Below are positions 23,695 to 32,362 of a DNA stretch of 40,646 nt, piece after piece. How positions within the stretch are numbered: position 1 is the stretch's first letter; each line of letters starts with the position of its first letter. The position numbers were made by a program, and so were the translations under genes. Under the pieces are notes generated by a model. The model saw only the letters and a program-made list of their open reading frames with translations, made no database searches and was not told where the DNA came from. Source of the DNA: CAZEIW01 sp964512305 (GTDB taxonomy: Bacteria > Pseudomonadota > Gammaproteobacteria > Burkholderiales > Burkholderiaceae_F); NCBI GenBank assembly GCA_964512305.1, contig CAZEIW010000165.1:1-40646 (forward strand), given 5' to 3'.

Positions 23695-25557
23695 ATGGCC
23701 AATTACAACGACATCCCGATCCGGAACCGGGACGACCTGAAGCGCTTCGAGCAGGCACTGACGCTCGATCAGCGCCTGCCCGAGCGCAGCGTGCTGGACG
23801 TGTTCGTCGGCGCCGCGACCGTGCAGCCGGAGCACGTCGCCATCACGATGCTGATGAGCGGCGAAGCCGACGAGCGGCCGCGTCGCGTCACGTACCGGGA
23901 ACTGCTCGGCCTCGTGCGGCGTGCGGCCAACCTGTTCTCGGCCCTGGGCGGCGAGCGGCCGGGCGTGGCCTACATGCTGCCAAGCCTCGTCGAGACCCAC
24001 GCCACCCTTTGGGGCGCCGAGTCCGCGGGCTATGCGGTGCCGATCAACTTCCTGCTGCAGCCCGAGGCCATCGAGGCGCTGCTGCGCGCCTCCGGGGCCG
24101 GCCTCCTGGTGGCACTAGGGCCGCATCCCGCCCTGGACATCTGGCAAAAGGCGCTTGCGATCCGGGATCGGGTGCCCGGCTTGCGGCTTCTGCGCGTCGC
24201 GCCGCCGGGAGTGCCGCTCGAAAATGGCGTGCTGGACTTCCATTCGGCGCTGATGGCGCAACGCGAGGACTGCCTGACGTTCGGCGAACCCGGCCGCGGC
24301 GACGACGTGGCGGCCTACTTCCACACGGGTGGAACGACGGGCACTCCCAAGCTGGTGTCGCACACGCACCGCAGCCAGCTGGTGGCGGCGCTTGGCGGCG
24401 CGGCGCTGGGTAACCTGCAGGCCAGCGACGTCTTCATGGCCAGCCTGCCGCTGTTCCACGTCGGCGGCACGATCTTTTGCGGCCTGAGCGTATTCATGGC
24501 CGGCGCCAACCTGCTCGTCATGTCGCCGGGCGGCCTGCGCAACCCGGCCATGGTGCGCGGATGCTGGCGGATCGTGGCCCAACATGGAGCCACGCTGGTC
24601 GGCGGCGTTCCGACATCGGTGGGCGCCGTTCTCGACGTGCCGCTGGAGGGCGCCGATCTGTCCCGCGTGCGGGCCGGCTTTTGCGGCGCCGCTTCCTTGC
24701 CGCCGGCGGTCGCGAGCCGCTTCCGGCAGGTCGTCGGCCGAGGCCTGTACGAGGTCTACGGAATGACGGAGGCCTCCGGACTGATCGCGATCGATCCCGT
24801 CGCCGGAGACGGCAACGTCGGATCGGTGGGGCTGGCGCTGCCTTACACCGAGGTCGAGGTGCGTCGCCTTGACGCCGACGGCCGGCTGGGGCCCGCGTGC
24901 GCGACCGATGAGATCGGCGTGATCGTGGTGAAGGGACCGCATCTGTCGCGCGGCTACCGCAACCCCGAGCACGATGCCGGCGTCTTCGACCGTGGCGCGC
25001 TGAACTCAGGCGACCTGGGCTATCTCGACGCCCGAGGTTGCCTGCACATCGCCGGACGCTCCAAGGACCTGATCATCCGCGGCGGCCACAACATCGACCC
25101 GCTGATGATCGAAAACGCGATGGCGGCGCACCCCGCGGTCGCAATGGCGGCCGCGGTCGGCATGCCCGACGGCTACGCCGGCGAATTGCCGGTGTGCTAT
25201 GTCGCCTTGCGCGCGGGCGCGACCGCTTCCGAGGCGCAGCTGCGGGAGCACGCGCAGCGCACGATCGCCGAGCGGCCGGCCTGGCCGAAGCGCATCTTCA
25301 TCGTCGATGCCATCCCGGTCACGACGGTCGGGAAGATCTACAAGCCCAGGTTGCGCTGCGACGCCGCCGAGCGGCTGGTCGCTGAGCTCGTTCGTGAGCG
25401 CTTCGCCCTGACGGATGCCCGCATCGAGGCGCGCGAGGGCGGGCGCCGGGGACTGCACGTGCGCGTTGCACTTCCCGAATCCGGCCGCCAGATCGTGCCG
25501 TCGCTCGAGGAAGCCCTGGCGGCATTTCCGTTCGGTTCCGAGGTGGCGTGCGGCTGA
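23695..25557 (+). CDS. Acyl-CoA synthetase (AMP-forming, ANL superfamily)
   Basis: 620 residues. It activates a carboxylic acid with ATP to an acyl-AMP and then to a thioester with CoA. The ATP-binding P-loop-like motif TGGTTGTPK is at residues 211-219, preceded by DVAAYFH. The adenylation motifs YGMTEASG and GDLGYLDARGCLHIAGRSKDLIIRGGHNIDP (hinge and A8 region) are also present. The C-terminal VTTVGKIYKP holds the catalytic Lys that swings in for adenylation. The extra 80 residues after that Lys are longer than in most members. The Asn in GGHNIDP (usually GENI) marks a distinct subfamily with unknown acyl specificity. The start at 23695 follows a GGGAG site; upstream ATGs in other frames are rejected. 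Confidence 0.9.
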   Translation: MANYNDIPIRNRDDLKRFEQALTLDQRLPERSVLDVFVGAATVQPEHVAITMLMSGEADERPRRVTYRELLGLVRRAANLFSALGGERPGVAYMLPSLVETHATLWGAESAGYAVPINFLLQPEAIEALLRASGAGLLVALGPHPALDIWQKALAIRDRVPGLRLLRVAPPGVPLENGVLDFHSALMAQREDCLTFGEPGRGDDVAAYFHTGGTTGTPKLVSHTHRSQLVAALGGAALGNLQASDVFMASLPLFHVGGTIFCGLSVFMAGANLLVMSPGGLRNPAMVRGCWRIVAQHGATLVGGVPTSVGAVLDVPLEGADLSRVRAGFCGAASLPPAVASRFRQVVGRGLYEVYGMTEASGLIAIDPVAGDGNVGSVGLALPYTEVEVRRLDADGRLGPACATDEIGVIVVKGPHLSRGYRNPEHDAGVFDRGALNSGDLGYLDARGCLHIAGRSKDLIIRGGHNIDPLMIENAMAAHPAVAMAAAVGMPDGYAGELPVCYVALRAGATASEAQLREHAQRTIAERPAWPKRIFIVDAIPVTTVGKIYKPRLRCDAAERLVAELVRERFALTDARIEAREGGRRGLHVRVALPESGRQIVPSLEEALAAFPFGSEVACG

Positions 25558-25584
25558 CCGCGTTTCACCCGGATTCGATGCGCG

Positions 25585-27219
25585 ATGCGAACCCCGAACC
25601 ACCGCTTCCTCGCCGTCATCGGCGGGCTCGCCGCCGTCCTGGTTGCGATGGCCTTGCTCTACATGGCCGGGATGGCCATGCTCGAGGGAAGACCGCGCGA
25701 TTTCTGGCAGGCACTGCAATGGGCGGCCGGCGCGACCTCGACGACCGGCTTCGGGCCCGATGCCGCCTGGAACCACCCGGTGATGGTCATCTACGTCGTC
25801 CTCGCCCAATTCATGGGCGTGGCCCTCTTCTTCGTCATCCTGCCGATCTATCTGGTGCCGTTCCTCGAGGACCGGTTCGAAACCCGGCTGCCGGACGCGG
25901 CGCCCGACGCGAAGAACCACGTGGTGATCTTCGACTACGACGCGACGGTCGCCACGCTGATGACGGAACTGTCGCACGCGGGGATCCCCAGCGTCATCAT
26001 CGACGAGGACGAAAAGGAAGCCCGCCACCTGCTCGCGCAGCGGCAGCGGGTGGTCTTCGGCAATCTCGACGGCGGCGTGCTCGAGCGCTGCAACCTGCGC
26101 CAGGCGCGCGCGCTCATCGTCAATAGCAGCGACGACCGCAACGCCGCGACGATCCTGGCGGCGCGTCAGCTCGGCTATGCCGGCGAGATCATCGCGCTCG
26201 TCGAGGACCCGTTCCATCGCCAGCCGATGCTGCTGGCCGGCGCCAGCGACGCGTATACGCCGCGGCATGTCCTCGGCGCCGCCCTGGCGGCCCGCGCCAG
26301 CCAGAAGGTCAGCCCGACGATCGTGGGAATCCAGCACCTCGGCCACCGGCTCCAGGTCGCCGAGGCGCGGATCGTTCGCGACAGCGTGCTGTGCGGCAAG
26401 ACGCTCGAGCAGGCCGGTCTCCGCCAGCACGCCGGGGTCAGCGTGATCGGCCAGTGGGCCGGCGGGCGGCTCGTCTACCCGGCGACGCCCGGCATGCGCA
26501 TGGAGGCCGGCGGCATCCTGATTCTCGTCGGCAGCGACGAGAACATCGGGCGCTGCATCGAACTGTGCGAAGGCGCGCGCAGGCTGCGCGCATCGGGGAC
26601 GTACCTGATTGCGGGTTGCGGCGAGGTCGGGCGCAAGGTCGCCGAGCTTCTCGCCGATGCGGGCGAAAAGACCTTCACGATCGATGCCCGGCCCGGCCCG
26701 GGCGTGGATCTGGTCGGCAACGTGCTCGATCACAAGGTCCTCGAGCAGGTGGACCTGGCGAGCGCCAAATCGGTCGTGCTCGCGCTCAATGCCGACGCGA
26801 CCGCGATCTTCGCCACCGTGATCGTCAGGGACCTGGCGCCCGATGTCCCGGTGATCGCCCGCGTCAACCGCTCCGAGAATGTCGAGCGGCTGTACGTCAC
26901 CGGCGCGGACTTCGCGCTCTCGGTGAGCCAGGTTTCGGGGCAGCTGCTCGCGTACCGGCTTCTTGGCAAGGAGTCGGTCATCGTCGGCCCCGAGCTGCAG
27001 GTCGTGAAGGTCTCGACCGCCGGCCTGGAAAACCGTCATCCCCGCGAGAGCGAATTGCAGGAGCACACCGAGTGCACCGTGATCGCAGTCGAGCGCGGCG
27101 ACGACCTGCTGGTGGAGTTTCCCGCCGGTTTCCGCCTCCAGAAGGACGACGCGGCCTACGTTTGTGGAAGCGCCGAGGCGACCAGACGGTTCAGCCAGCG
27201 GCCCTCGCGGGAGCGGTGA
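25585..27219 (+). CDS. Two-TM potassium channel-like protein with two RCK modules
   Basis: 544 residues. TM1 is at about 9-32, with a pore helix and filter WAAGATSTTGFGPD (Thr51-Pro58) and TM2 at about 66-90. The cytoplasmic part has two TrkA/RCK modules: TrkA_N at about 110-235 with a TrkA_C at about 240-325, then TrkA_N at about 338-455 and TrkA_C at about 460-530. The second Rossmann has the nucleotide motif GCGEVG at 344-349; the first has FDYDAT at 116-121 in its place, so it has lost the glycine motif. The filter TSTTGFG resembles the loops of TrkH/KtrB transporters more than the TVGYG of K+ channels. It probably gates K+ or another monovalent cation across the inner membrane under nucleotide or ligand control. 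Confidence 0.85.
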   Translation: MRTPNHRFLAVIGGLAAVLVAMALLYMAGMAMLEGRPRDFWQALQWAAGATSTTGFGPDAAWNHPVMVIYVVLAQFMGVALFFVILPIYLVPFLEDRFETRLPDAAPDAKNHVVIFDYDATVATLMTELSHAGIPSVIIDEDEKEARHLLAQRQRVVFGNLDGGVLERCNLRQARALIVNSSDDRNAATILAARQLGYAGEIIALVEDPFHRQPMLLAGASDAYTPRHVLGAALAARASQKVSPTIVGIQHLGHRLQVAEARIVRDSVLCGKTLEQAGLRQHAGVSVIGQWAGGRLVYPATPGMRMEAGGILILVGSDENIGRCIELCEGARRLRASGTYLIAGCGEVGRKVAELLADAGEKTFTIDARPGPGVDLVGNVLDHKVLEQVDLASAKSVVLALNADATAIFATVIVRDLAPDVPVIARVNRSENVERLYVTGADFALSVSQVSGQLLAYRLLGKESVIVGPELQVVKVSTAGLENRHPRESELQEHTECTVIAVERGDDLLVEFPAGFRLQKDDAAYVCGSAEATRRFSQRPSRER

Positions 27220-27258
27220 GGCGCCGCGCCCGGGCATCGAAGCCGCGACGACCGCCGC

Positions 27259-29586
27259 TCACGGCTTGGGCGGCGGAGCCCCCGCTTCCCCCGCCGCGGC
27301 ACCGCTACTCCCGCCGGGCGCCGGCGGCGCGGGAGGAGATGCCGCGGTCGCCTGACTCTGCGACACCAGGTTCTTGATCGTGTCGGACCCGAACCCGAGC
27401 AGGAAGACCGCGAAGAATGCCGAGGCCACGTCCATCTTGAGGAATTGCTCGCGCGCCCCCGCGAGAAGACCGAACAGGGCCGGCACGAGCATGATCACGA
27501 AGCGGGCCAGTTCCACCCGGTTGCGGTCCAGCTGGTACCACCACTCGCGGCTCGCCGCGACATCGATCTTGCGCGTCAGGCGAATTGCTTCCTTGTCGCC
27601 CGACGACTGAAACTCGAATACGACCTCGAAGCTGCCGGCGCGCGGGAAATAGTGGAAGGGATCCCACCCGACCTCCCCGTACCCGTCGTGCCCGAAGCTC
27701 CAACGACCCTCGAATTCCTCGCGCGCGGCGGCGCTGTTGAAGCGCGGGTCGTCGAAGTGGATGCCATAGCGAACGAGATCGTGGGGCTGGACCACGGGCG
27801 GATCGATCTCGATGCGCGGTGAGCCCGACCAGCCCGCGAGCGCCAGGTCGGAGGGGTAGACGCCCTCCCGCACCTCCCGGACCAGCACCAGGCCCTTGCG
27901 GATGGCATAAAAGCTTTCGAGGCTCAGCCAGTGCACCAGGCGGGCGAGTTGGCGATCCAGCGCCTCGTGGTCCTGGGTCGCCTGATAGACCTGGAGGAAC
28001 TGCAGGATCAGCTCGAGCTTTGCAACGTTGCCATCGAGCCGGGAACTGTCGCCGAACGTCGCGGGCACGGCCGTCGTCGCGAGGCTGCCGAAAACCCCGG
28101 GCAGGGCGACGCTCAGCCTTTGATACGCGTCGCCCACCTGGAACACGAGCAGGCGCTGCCTGACGTCGTTCAGGCGGTCGATGATCTTTTTCGCGAAGTC
28201 GGCGTCGTATTCGTCCGCCTTGTCCATCCGGCTTTGCGCGAGGTTGATCAGCTTCTCCGCCTGACCGAGATCGGCATCGGAAGGCGTCACCTGATTGATC
28301 GACTCCGCCGCCTTCCACATGAGGTCCTGCACGTCCCCGAGGCCGGACGGCGGCGCGCCCTTCGCATCGAGCGATGCCAGGCGGACGTGAGCGGCGTCGA
28401 TGCGCTCGGCGAGCGCGACCTGGCGTTCCAGGATCAGCGTTCCGCGATCCACCTGGTCGAAGACCCGCCTCAGGTCGGGACTGATGCTGAGGCGGGATGT
28501 CAGCAACTCCGTGAGGCGCTTGCGCTGCACGCCGACAACGACCCTCAGTTGCGAGTCCACTCTCTGCGAGATGTCGCCGATCCGTTGTGCCAGCAGCGCC
28601 AGACGCTCGCGGCGTTCGCTCCGCTTGATCCGATTGGGAAGCCCCACCGATCCCGCGAACGAGAACGCCGCTCCCGCAAACAGGACCAGAACCAGGACGA
28701 TGTTGACGAGCCATGCGCGTACGCCGTCGGATGCGTAGCGCAGATGGAACCTGACCGGAACGACCTTGGCGGGCCAGTACGGATTGGGCGCGTCGGGAGG
28801 GCGGAAGCCCAAAGTCAGCTTCGCGTCGGCGTCGTAGTCCTTCAGCACGCCCGCGAATCCCTCGTACCAGCGAGGATCGCCCCGGATCGTGAACTTGGCC
28901 GAACCGCCTGGAGTCAGAACAGCGTGCCCGCTCTGCGGCGAACCGGCCGGGAAAGAGAGCTCCCAGTCCACCTGGTAATTCAGCGGATCGTCGTTCTTCA
29001 ACACCACGTCGTAGGCCTGGTCCCGCTCCAGCACGATCTCGGGCCTGGCGGGGTCGACCGCGTCCACCTTCACGCCAAACGGCAGGCGGTACTTGGTGGC
29101 GATGAGCCTGCCGATCTCCTTCCCGTTCAGTCTGAGGGGTGCCTCGGCCTCTCCCGCCTCCCAGAGGTTCGAGATCTGAATCTTGACCAGCACGGTGTCA
29201 CCCGGCTTGATCGGGTTCAGCCTGAAACTGGAATCGGCGCCGGTCTCGCCAGGCCTGGAGAAGGTTATCGGGCTGTTCAAGCCGAACTTCGTCATCCGGC
29301 TCGTGAAGTCCCCCGCGGTCAGCAGGGCAGAGGCGGAGCTCCCTCCGGCGGCCGCACAGAATTCGGCCTGCGCCGTCGCGGAGACCGAATTCGGCTCCAC
29401 CACCACGTGGATCTCCGTCGAGCCGCACAGGCCCGGGACGGAGGATGCCTGTGCGTCGGGGCCCGGCTGCGCATCGACCCGGACCGCAAGGCCCAGGACA
29501 GCCACAACGCAGAGAATCCGAAGCCGGCTGGCACCGGCACAGGGCACGTACCGGGCTTCAGACTGCCTGCCGCCAGCACTGAACAT
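27259..29586 (-). CDS. Large unrecognised membrane protein with exported N-terminal domain
   Basis: 775 residues. Signal peptide (RLRILCVVAVLGLAVRVDAQ, cut near residue 40), then an exported beta-rich domain to about residue 290. A transmembrane helix (WLVNIVLVLVLFAGAAFSFAGSVGL, residues 292-316) is followed by a basic stop-transfer and a long helical region to about 560. A PKD-like strand region WSFGHDG then FHYFPRAGSFEVVFEF begins at 629. Two hydrophobic helices (about 696-712 and 722-742) and a Pro/Ala/Gly-rich C-terminal tail end the protein. I do not recognise the family. It is the last gene of a four-gene minus-strand operon with two lipoproteins and a helical small protein. The ATG lacks a ribosome binding site; GTG 29547 is a weaker alternative. 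Confidence 0.72.
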   Translation of the reverse strand: MFSAGGRQSEARYVPCAGASRLRILCVVAVLGLAVRVDAQPGPDAQASSVPGLCGSTEIHVVVEPNSVSATAQAEFCAAAGGSSASALLTAGDFTSRMTKFGLNSPITFSRPGETGADSSFRLNPIKPGDTVLVKIQISNLWEAGEAEAPLRLNGKEIGRLIATKYRLPFGVKVDAVDPARPEIVLERDQAYDVVLKNDDPLNYQVDWELSFPAGSPQSGHAVLTPGGSAKFTIRGDPRWYEGFAGVLKDYDADAKLTLGFRPPDAPNPYWPAKVVPVRFHLRYASDGVRAWLVNIVLVLVLFAGAAFSFAGSVGLPNRIKRSERRERLALLAQRIGDISQRVDSQLRVVVGVQRKRLTELLTSRLSISPDLRRVFDQVDRGTLILERQVALAERIDAAHVRLASLDAKGAPPSGLGDVQDLMWKAAESINQVTPSDADLGQAEKLINLAQSRMDKADEYDADFAKKIIDRLNDVRQRLLVFQVGDAYQRLSVALPGVFGSLATTAVPATFGDSSRLDGNVAKLELILQFLQVYQATQDHEALDRQLARLVHWLSLESFYAIRKGLVLVREVREGVYPSDLALAGWSGSPRIEIDPPVVQPHDLVRYGIHFDDPRFNSAAAREEFEGRWSFGHDGYGEVGWDPFHYFPRAGSFEVVFEFQSSGDKEAIRLTRKIDVAASREWWYQLDRNRVELARFVIMLVPALFGLLAGAREQFLKMDVASAFFAVFLLGFGSDTIKNLVSQSQATAASPPAPPAPGGSSGAAAGEAGAPPPKP

Positions 29587-29606
29587 ACTTTGCCCGGTTG
29601 TGCATG

Positions 29607-29954
29607 TCAGCGATTCGCGACGACCGACGTCGCGAGGTCCAGCACGTCGCCCGTCAGCGAGATGGCATCGTCGACAGCCGTGTTCTGATTGGTTGCCTGC
29701 TCGACCTTGTTGAGCAGCCCGTCGATCTGGGCAACCTGGGCAGCGCTCGGCCCCTGGATATGGGCACCGTCATGCACGGCCGCGTCAAGCTCGGCTTGCA
29801 ACACGGCGAGCTCGGCGTTCAGGCGCAGGAAATTTCTCTGCAGCGCGCGAGCCTGGTCGTCCGACGGGGCATTGGCCTGGCTGATCTGAACGAGCGCGAT
29901 GGCGCGGTTCACCATGTCGACCGCATTCAAGAGGCCGGGAATCATGTCGTCCAC
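29607..29954 (-). CDS. Small helical protein of unknown function
   Basis: 115 residues from GTG, chosen because AAGGAGG lies 6 bases upstream; an in-frame ATG is three codons inside. There is no signal peptide or transmembrane helix. It is almost entirely alpha-helical: an N-terminal amphipathic helix (IPGLLNAVDMVNRAIALV), a coiled-coil-like NFLRLNAELAVLQAELDAAV, and a C-terminal helix pair split by a Gly/Pro segment. It is rich in Ala, Asn, Asp and Gln, with no Cys or Trp. It lies in the second operon, between the 204-residue lipoprotein and the large membrane protein, and is probably a cytoplasmic partner of one of them. No function can be assigned. Confidence 0.7.
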   Translation of the reverse strand: MDDMIPGLLNAVDMVNRAIALVQISQANAPSDDQARALQRNFLRLNAELAVLQAELDAAVHDGAHIQGPSAAQVAQIDGLLNKVEQATNQNTAVDDAISLTGDVLDLATSVVANR

Positions 29955-29960
29955 GTGCCG

Positions 29961-29967
29961 CCTCCTT
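29961..29967 (-). promoter_or_regulatory. Ribosome binding site deciding the GTG start at 29954
   Basis: On the minus strand this reads AAGGAGG, 6 bases before GTG. It is the best ribosome binding site in this operon and settles GTG over the ATG three codons downstream. Confidence 0.55.
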
Positions 29968-29971
29968 CACT

Positions 29972-30586
29972 CTACTTGGATGAGGAATGACCTGCGGGAA
30001 CCGGTAGGCTGCTCTTGATGCGAGCCAGCAGCGCGTTCGCGTCGTTGGCCGTTTGCGTGCCCGAGTCGAGGTCCTTCTTCACGTCGTCGCGCGTCGTCGT
30101 GGCAAATTGGGAAAGGGCCTTGGCGCGGTCGGCGAACGACTCCTTCGACGCGAGCGTGGCCAGCGCGGCGGCGACCTGCTGCAGCGCCTGACTCTTGACG
30201 TCGAGCCGGGTCTGCTTGCCTGACAGCTCGTCGCGCCGCTCTTTCTCCGCGTCGGCGGCGCCCGCGAGGATCTGATCCACCTGCTGCTTCCAGGCTTTCA
30301 GGTCATCGGCCGTATCGAGGTCGCTCTGCGATCCCACCTTCCTCGTCACCGCCTCATCGTACGTGAACTGGGCGCGCGAGCGGGCGTTGACACCGGCCAG
30401 CTGGGAAATGTTGTCCACCCGGCTCTTGTAAAGCCGATCGCTTTCGGCGGCCAGCTCGCGCAGGCGCTCGCTGACGATTGCGACGTTGGCCGAGCTCTTG
30501 TCGGCGAGATCGAGCACGGGCGCGGGAGTGGCGCAGCCGCCAAGGGTTGCGACCGTGGCCGCGATGAGAAGGATGCGTGGGCTCAT
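29972..30586 (-). CDS. Helical lipoprotein of unknown function
   Basis: 204 residues. Signal peptide with lipobox LGGC (Cys18). The rest is predicted helical, with heptad-like spacing (RLRELAAESDRLYKSRVDN, SQALQQVAAALATLASKESF), a Ser-rich middle and a short Ser-Ser-Ser-Lys tail. No named domain is recognised. Its start overlaps the preceding 538-residue lipoprotein stop (ATGA), so the two are coupled and probably contact each other in the outer membrane. The 115-residue gene starts 17 bases downstream. Confidence 0.72.
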   Translation of the reverse strand: MSPRILLIAATVATLGGCATPAPVLDLADKSSANVAIVSERLRELAAESDRLYKSRVDNISQLAGVNARSRAQFTYDEAVTRKVGSQSDLDTADDLKAWKQQVDQILAGAADAEKERRDELSGKQTRLDVKSQALQQVAAALATLASKESFADRAKALSQFATTTRDDVKKDLDSGTQTANDANALLARIKSSLPVPAGHSSSK

Positions 30587-32199
30587 CGGGAGACCCCCAC
30601 GGTGATGGCGGTGAACCCGAGTGCCTTGACCAGGAGATCGGCGATCTCGGCCGGTTTCAATCCACCCTGGTAGTAGCCGTCGAGCTGGTCGAGGGGCACG
30701 CTGACGAGATTGTTCCAGGCCTGAATCGCGCTGCTCTCGGCCAGCAAGGTCTCGCGATGCTGCACATCCAGCTCGCGGAACGCGAGTTCGGGCGCAAGTT
30801 CCTGCTGGGACAACGCCTGCAAGTAGGAAGTGACCGCCACGTACAGCTTGCGCTTGACCGTACCCGGCTGGTCGGCGGCGAGCCGGTCCTTCCACGAGGC
30901 GAGCAGTACGCACCCCTCGATCGGATCCCGATCGAGCAGGCACGCCGGCGGCGTTTTCTGGTAGACGAGACGGTCGCAAAGCGGACCGTACTCATCGGCC
31001 TGCCTGCCGGCCGAGGCCAGGGCGTAGATGCAAACGGCGTCGGTGAAGTCCAGCAGCCGCTGCGCTTCGGCAAGCCGCGCGTCGTAGACCTGCTTCAGGA
31101 TGTCCACGCGTTCCTGCGCCAGGTCTGCGCGCTTCTTCGCGGTATCGGCGAGCAGGGACTGGTGATGCAGCTCGAGCAGCAGCCCGCTGACGGGCGGGGC
31201 GGTACGCTTCGTTTCAAGATCGATCGCCGCCTGGGTCAGCGAGGGGATCTGTTTCGCAACCAGCGTCGCTCGCGCCAGGGACGGGGTTGCGCTGTCCGTG
31301 GTACCGCCCGCCACGGCCGTCAACAGCTCCACCAGCGACTCGATCTGCGCGCTGCCCCCGGCGCCCAGCGACTTGGCCTTGTCGAGCGCGCCGGCCAGAC
31401 GGGTCGCCTCGCTCGCCAGGGACTTGGACACCTCCTCGCCCTTGGCGCCTTTTGCCGAGAGATCCTTCGCGCGAGCGTCGTAAGCCTTGCTGGCGTCCGC
31501 CAGCTCCCGAGCGGCGTCCTGCTGCGCCGCGGTCCGATTGTCCAGCGCCGCCTTTGCGTCGGCCCACTGCTTGTGCGCCTCGGCCAGCAGCCCCGTGTCG
31601 GGTGGATTCGATGCGACCTTCGCCGCGCAAGCTTCCCTGTACTTCTGGTAGACGAAGTTCAACAGTCTCGCTCGGGCCTCGGGGGTATCGGCCGGCAGTT
31701 CGAGTCTTGCGGCAAGCTGCTCGCCGCATTGCGGTGGGTTGAAATGCAGGCCCTGAAAGGTCTTGAGGACCGTCGCCATGGTCCTTTCCGCCGCCGCGCG
31801 CGACGCCTCCCCCTTGACCACGCCCCTCATGCTCTCGACGGACTTGAAACCGAGTTCTCCCAGCCGGTCGACCGCCTCGAGGTACCTGACGCCCATCGGA
31901 TCGGTGCCGCTTGCGAATTCGAGCGCCGCATAGTCGGCCTGCAAGGCATAGTTGTCGCGGACGACCTTGATCTCCTCGTCCAGCAGCACCGCGAGGTTCT
32001 GCTGCTCCGTGGAGGCGATGTCGGCGACGTTCGCGTCGGCGTAGGTCTTCCTGGCGGATGCCGCCAGTTGAGCGCGCGAGTCGTCGTGCAGTGTCACGGT
32101 GGAGCAGCCGGCGGCGCTCGCCGCCGCGAGAAGCCCGGCCGCCAGGCGCGTGCAGAAGCCCCGGCGTCTTGCGACGCTTCCTTGTTCTTTTCGCGGCAT
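30583..32199 (-). CDS. Long helical lipoprotein of unknown function
   Basis: 538 residues. Signal peptide with lipobox AAGC (Cys32). The mature part is mostly helical with coiled-coil-like stretches (DAARELADASKAYDARAKDL, KSLASEATRLAGALDKAKSL). Cysteines are scattered in the C-terminal third (AVCIYALAS, YGPLCDRLVY, PACLLDRDP, EGCVLL), possibly as disulphides. No enzymatic motif is visible. The ATG is preceded by GAGGGAGGG. This is the first gene of the operon, behind the promoter at 32248-32276. Its stop overlaps the next gene. A structural role in the outer membrane or periplasm is inferred from lipidation and helix content. Confidence 0.75.
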   Translation of the reverse strand: MPRKEQGSVARRRGFCTRLAAGLLAAASAAGCSTVTLHDDSRAQLAASARKTYADANVADIASTEQQNLAVLLDEEIKVVRDNYALQADYAALEFASGTDPMGVRYLEAVDRLGELGFKSVESMRGVVKGEASRAAAERTMATVLKTFQGLHFNPPQCGEQLAARLELPADTPEARARLLNFVYQKYREACAAKVASNPPDTGLLAEAHKQWADAKAALDNRTAAQQDAARELADASKAYDARAKDLSAKGAKGEEVSKSLASEATRLAGALDKAKSLGAGGSAQIESLVELLTAVAGGTTDSATPSLARATLVAKQIPSLTQAAIDLETKRTAPPVSGLLLELHHQSLLADTAKKRADLAQERVDILKQVYDARLAEAQRLLDFTDAVCIYALASAGRQADEYGPLCDRLVYQKTPPACLLDRDPIEGCVLLASWKDRLAADQPGTVKRKLYVAVTSYLQALSQQELAPELAFRELDVQHRETLLAESSAIQAWNNLVSVPLDQLDGYYQGGLKPAEIADLLVKALGFTAITVGVSR

Positions 32200-32247
32200 G
32201 CCGCGTCCCTCCCTCGCGCAATGTCGATCGTTCTTGGTGCTTGTGCG

Positions 32248-32276
32248 TATCTAGACCGGTCTGACGAGGCCGGCAA
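32248..32276 (-). promoter_or_regulatory. Probable sigma70 promoter with palindromic operator-like spacer
   Basis: On the minus strand: -35 TTGCCG (plus coordinates 32271-32276), a 17-base spacer and -10 TAGATA (32248-32253). The start site should be near 32241, giving a short leader to the ATG at 32199. The spacer contains the perfect palindrome AGACCGGTCT (32253-32262), a plausible repressor site touching the -10. The boxes match sigma70 only partly, so this is a candidate, but its place before the four-gene operon supports it. Confidence 0.45.
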
Positions 32277-32318
32277 TAGGAGGATTCACGATAATCCAGC
32301 GTCGCCGGAAGGGCAAAG

Positions 32319-32344
32319 GCCGTCCCGGCACCTCCTGAGACGGC
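32319..32344 (-). terminator. Weak hairpin after rng
   Basis: GCCGTC at 32319-32324 pairs with GACGGC at 32339-32344 across a 14-base loop. On the minus strand it is followed by CTTTGCCCTT. It is 19 bases downstream of the rng stop and upstream of the next operon's promoter, so it may end the housekeeping transcript. The loop is long and the T-run short, so it is a weak call. Confidence 0.3.
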
Positions 32345-32362
32345 AGCCCCGTGTCCCAGGAC

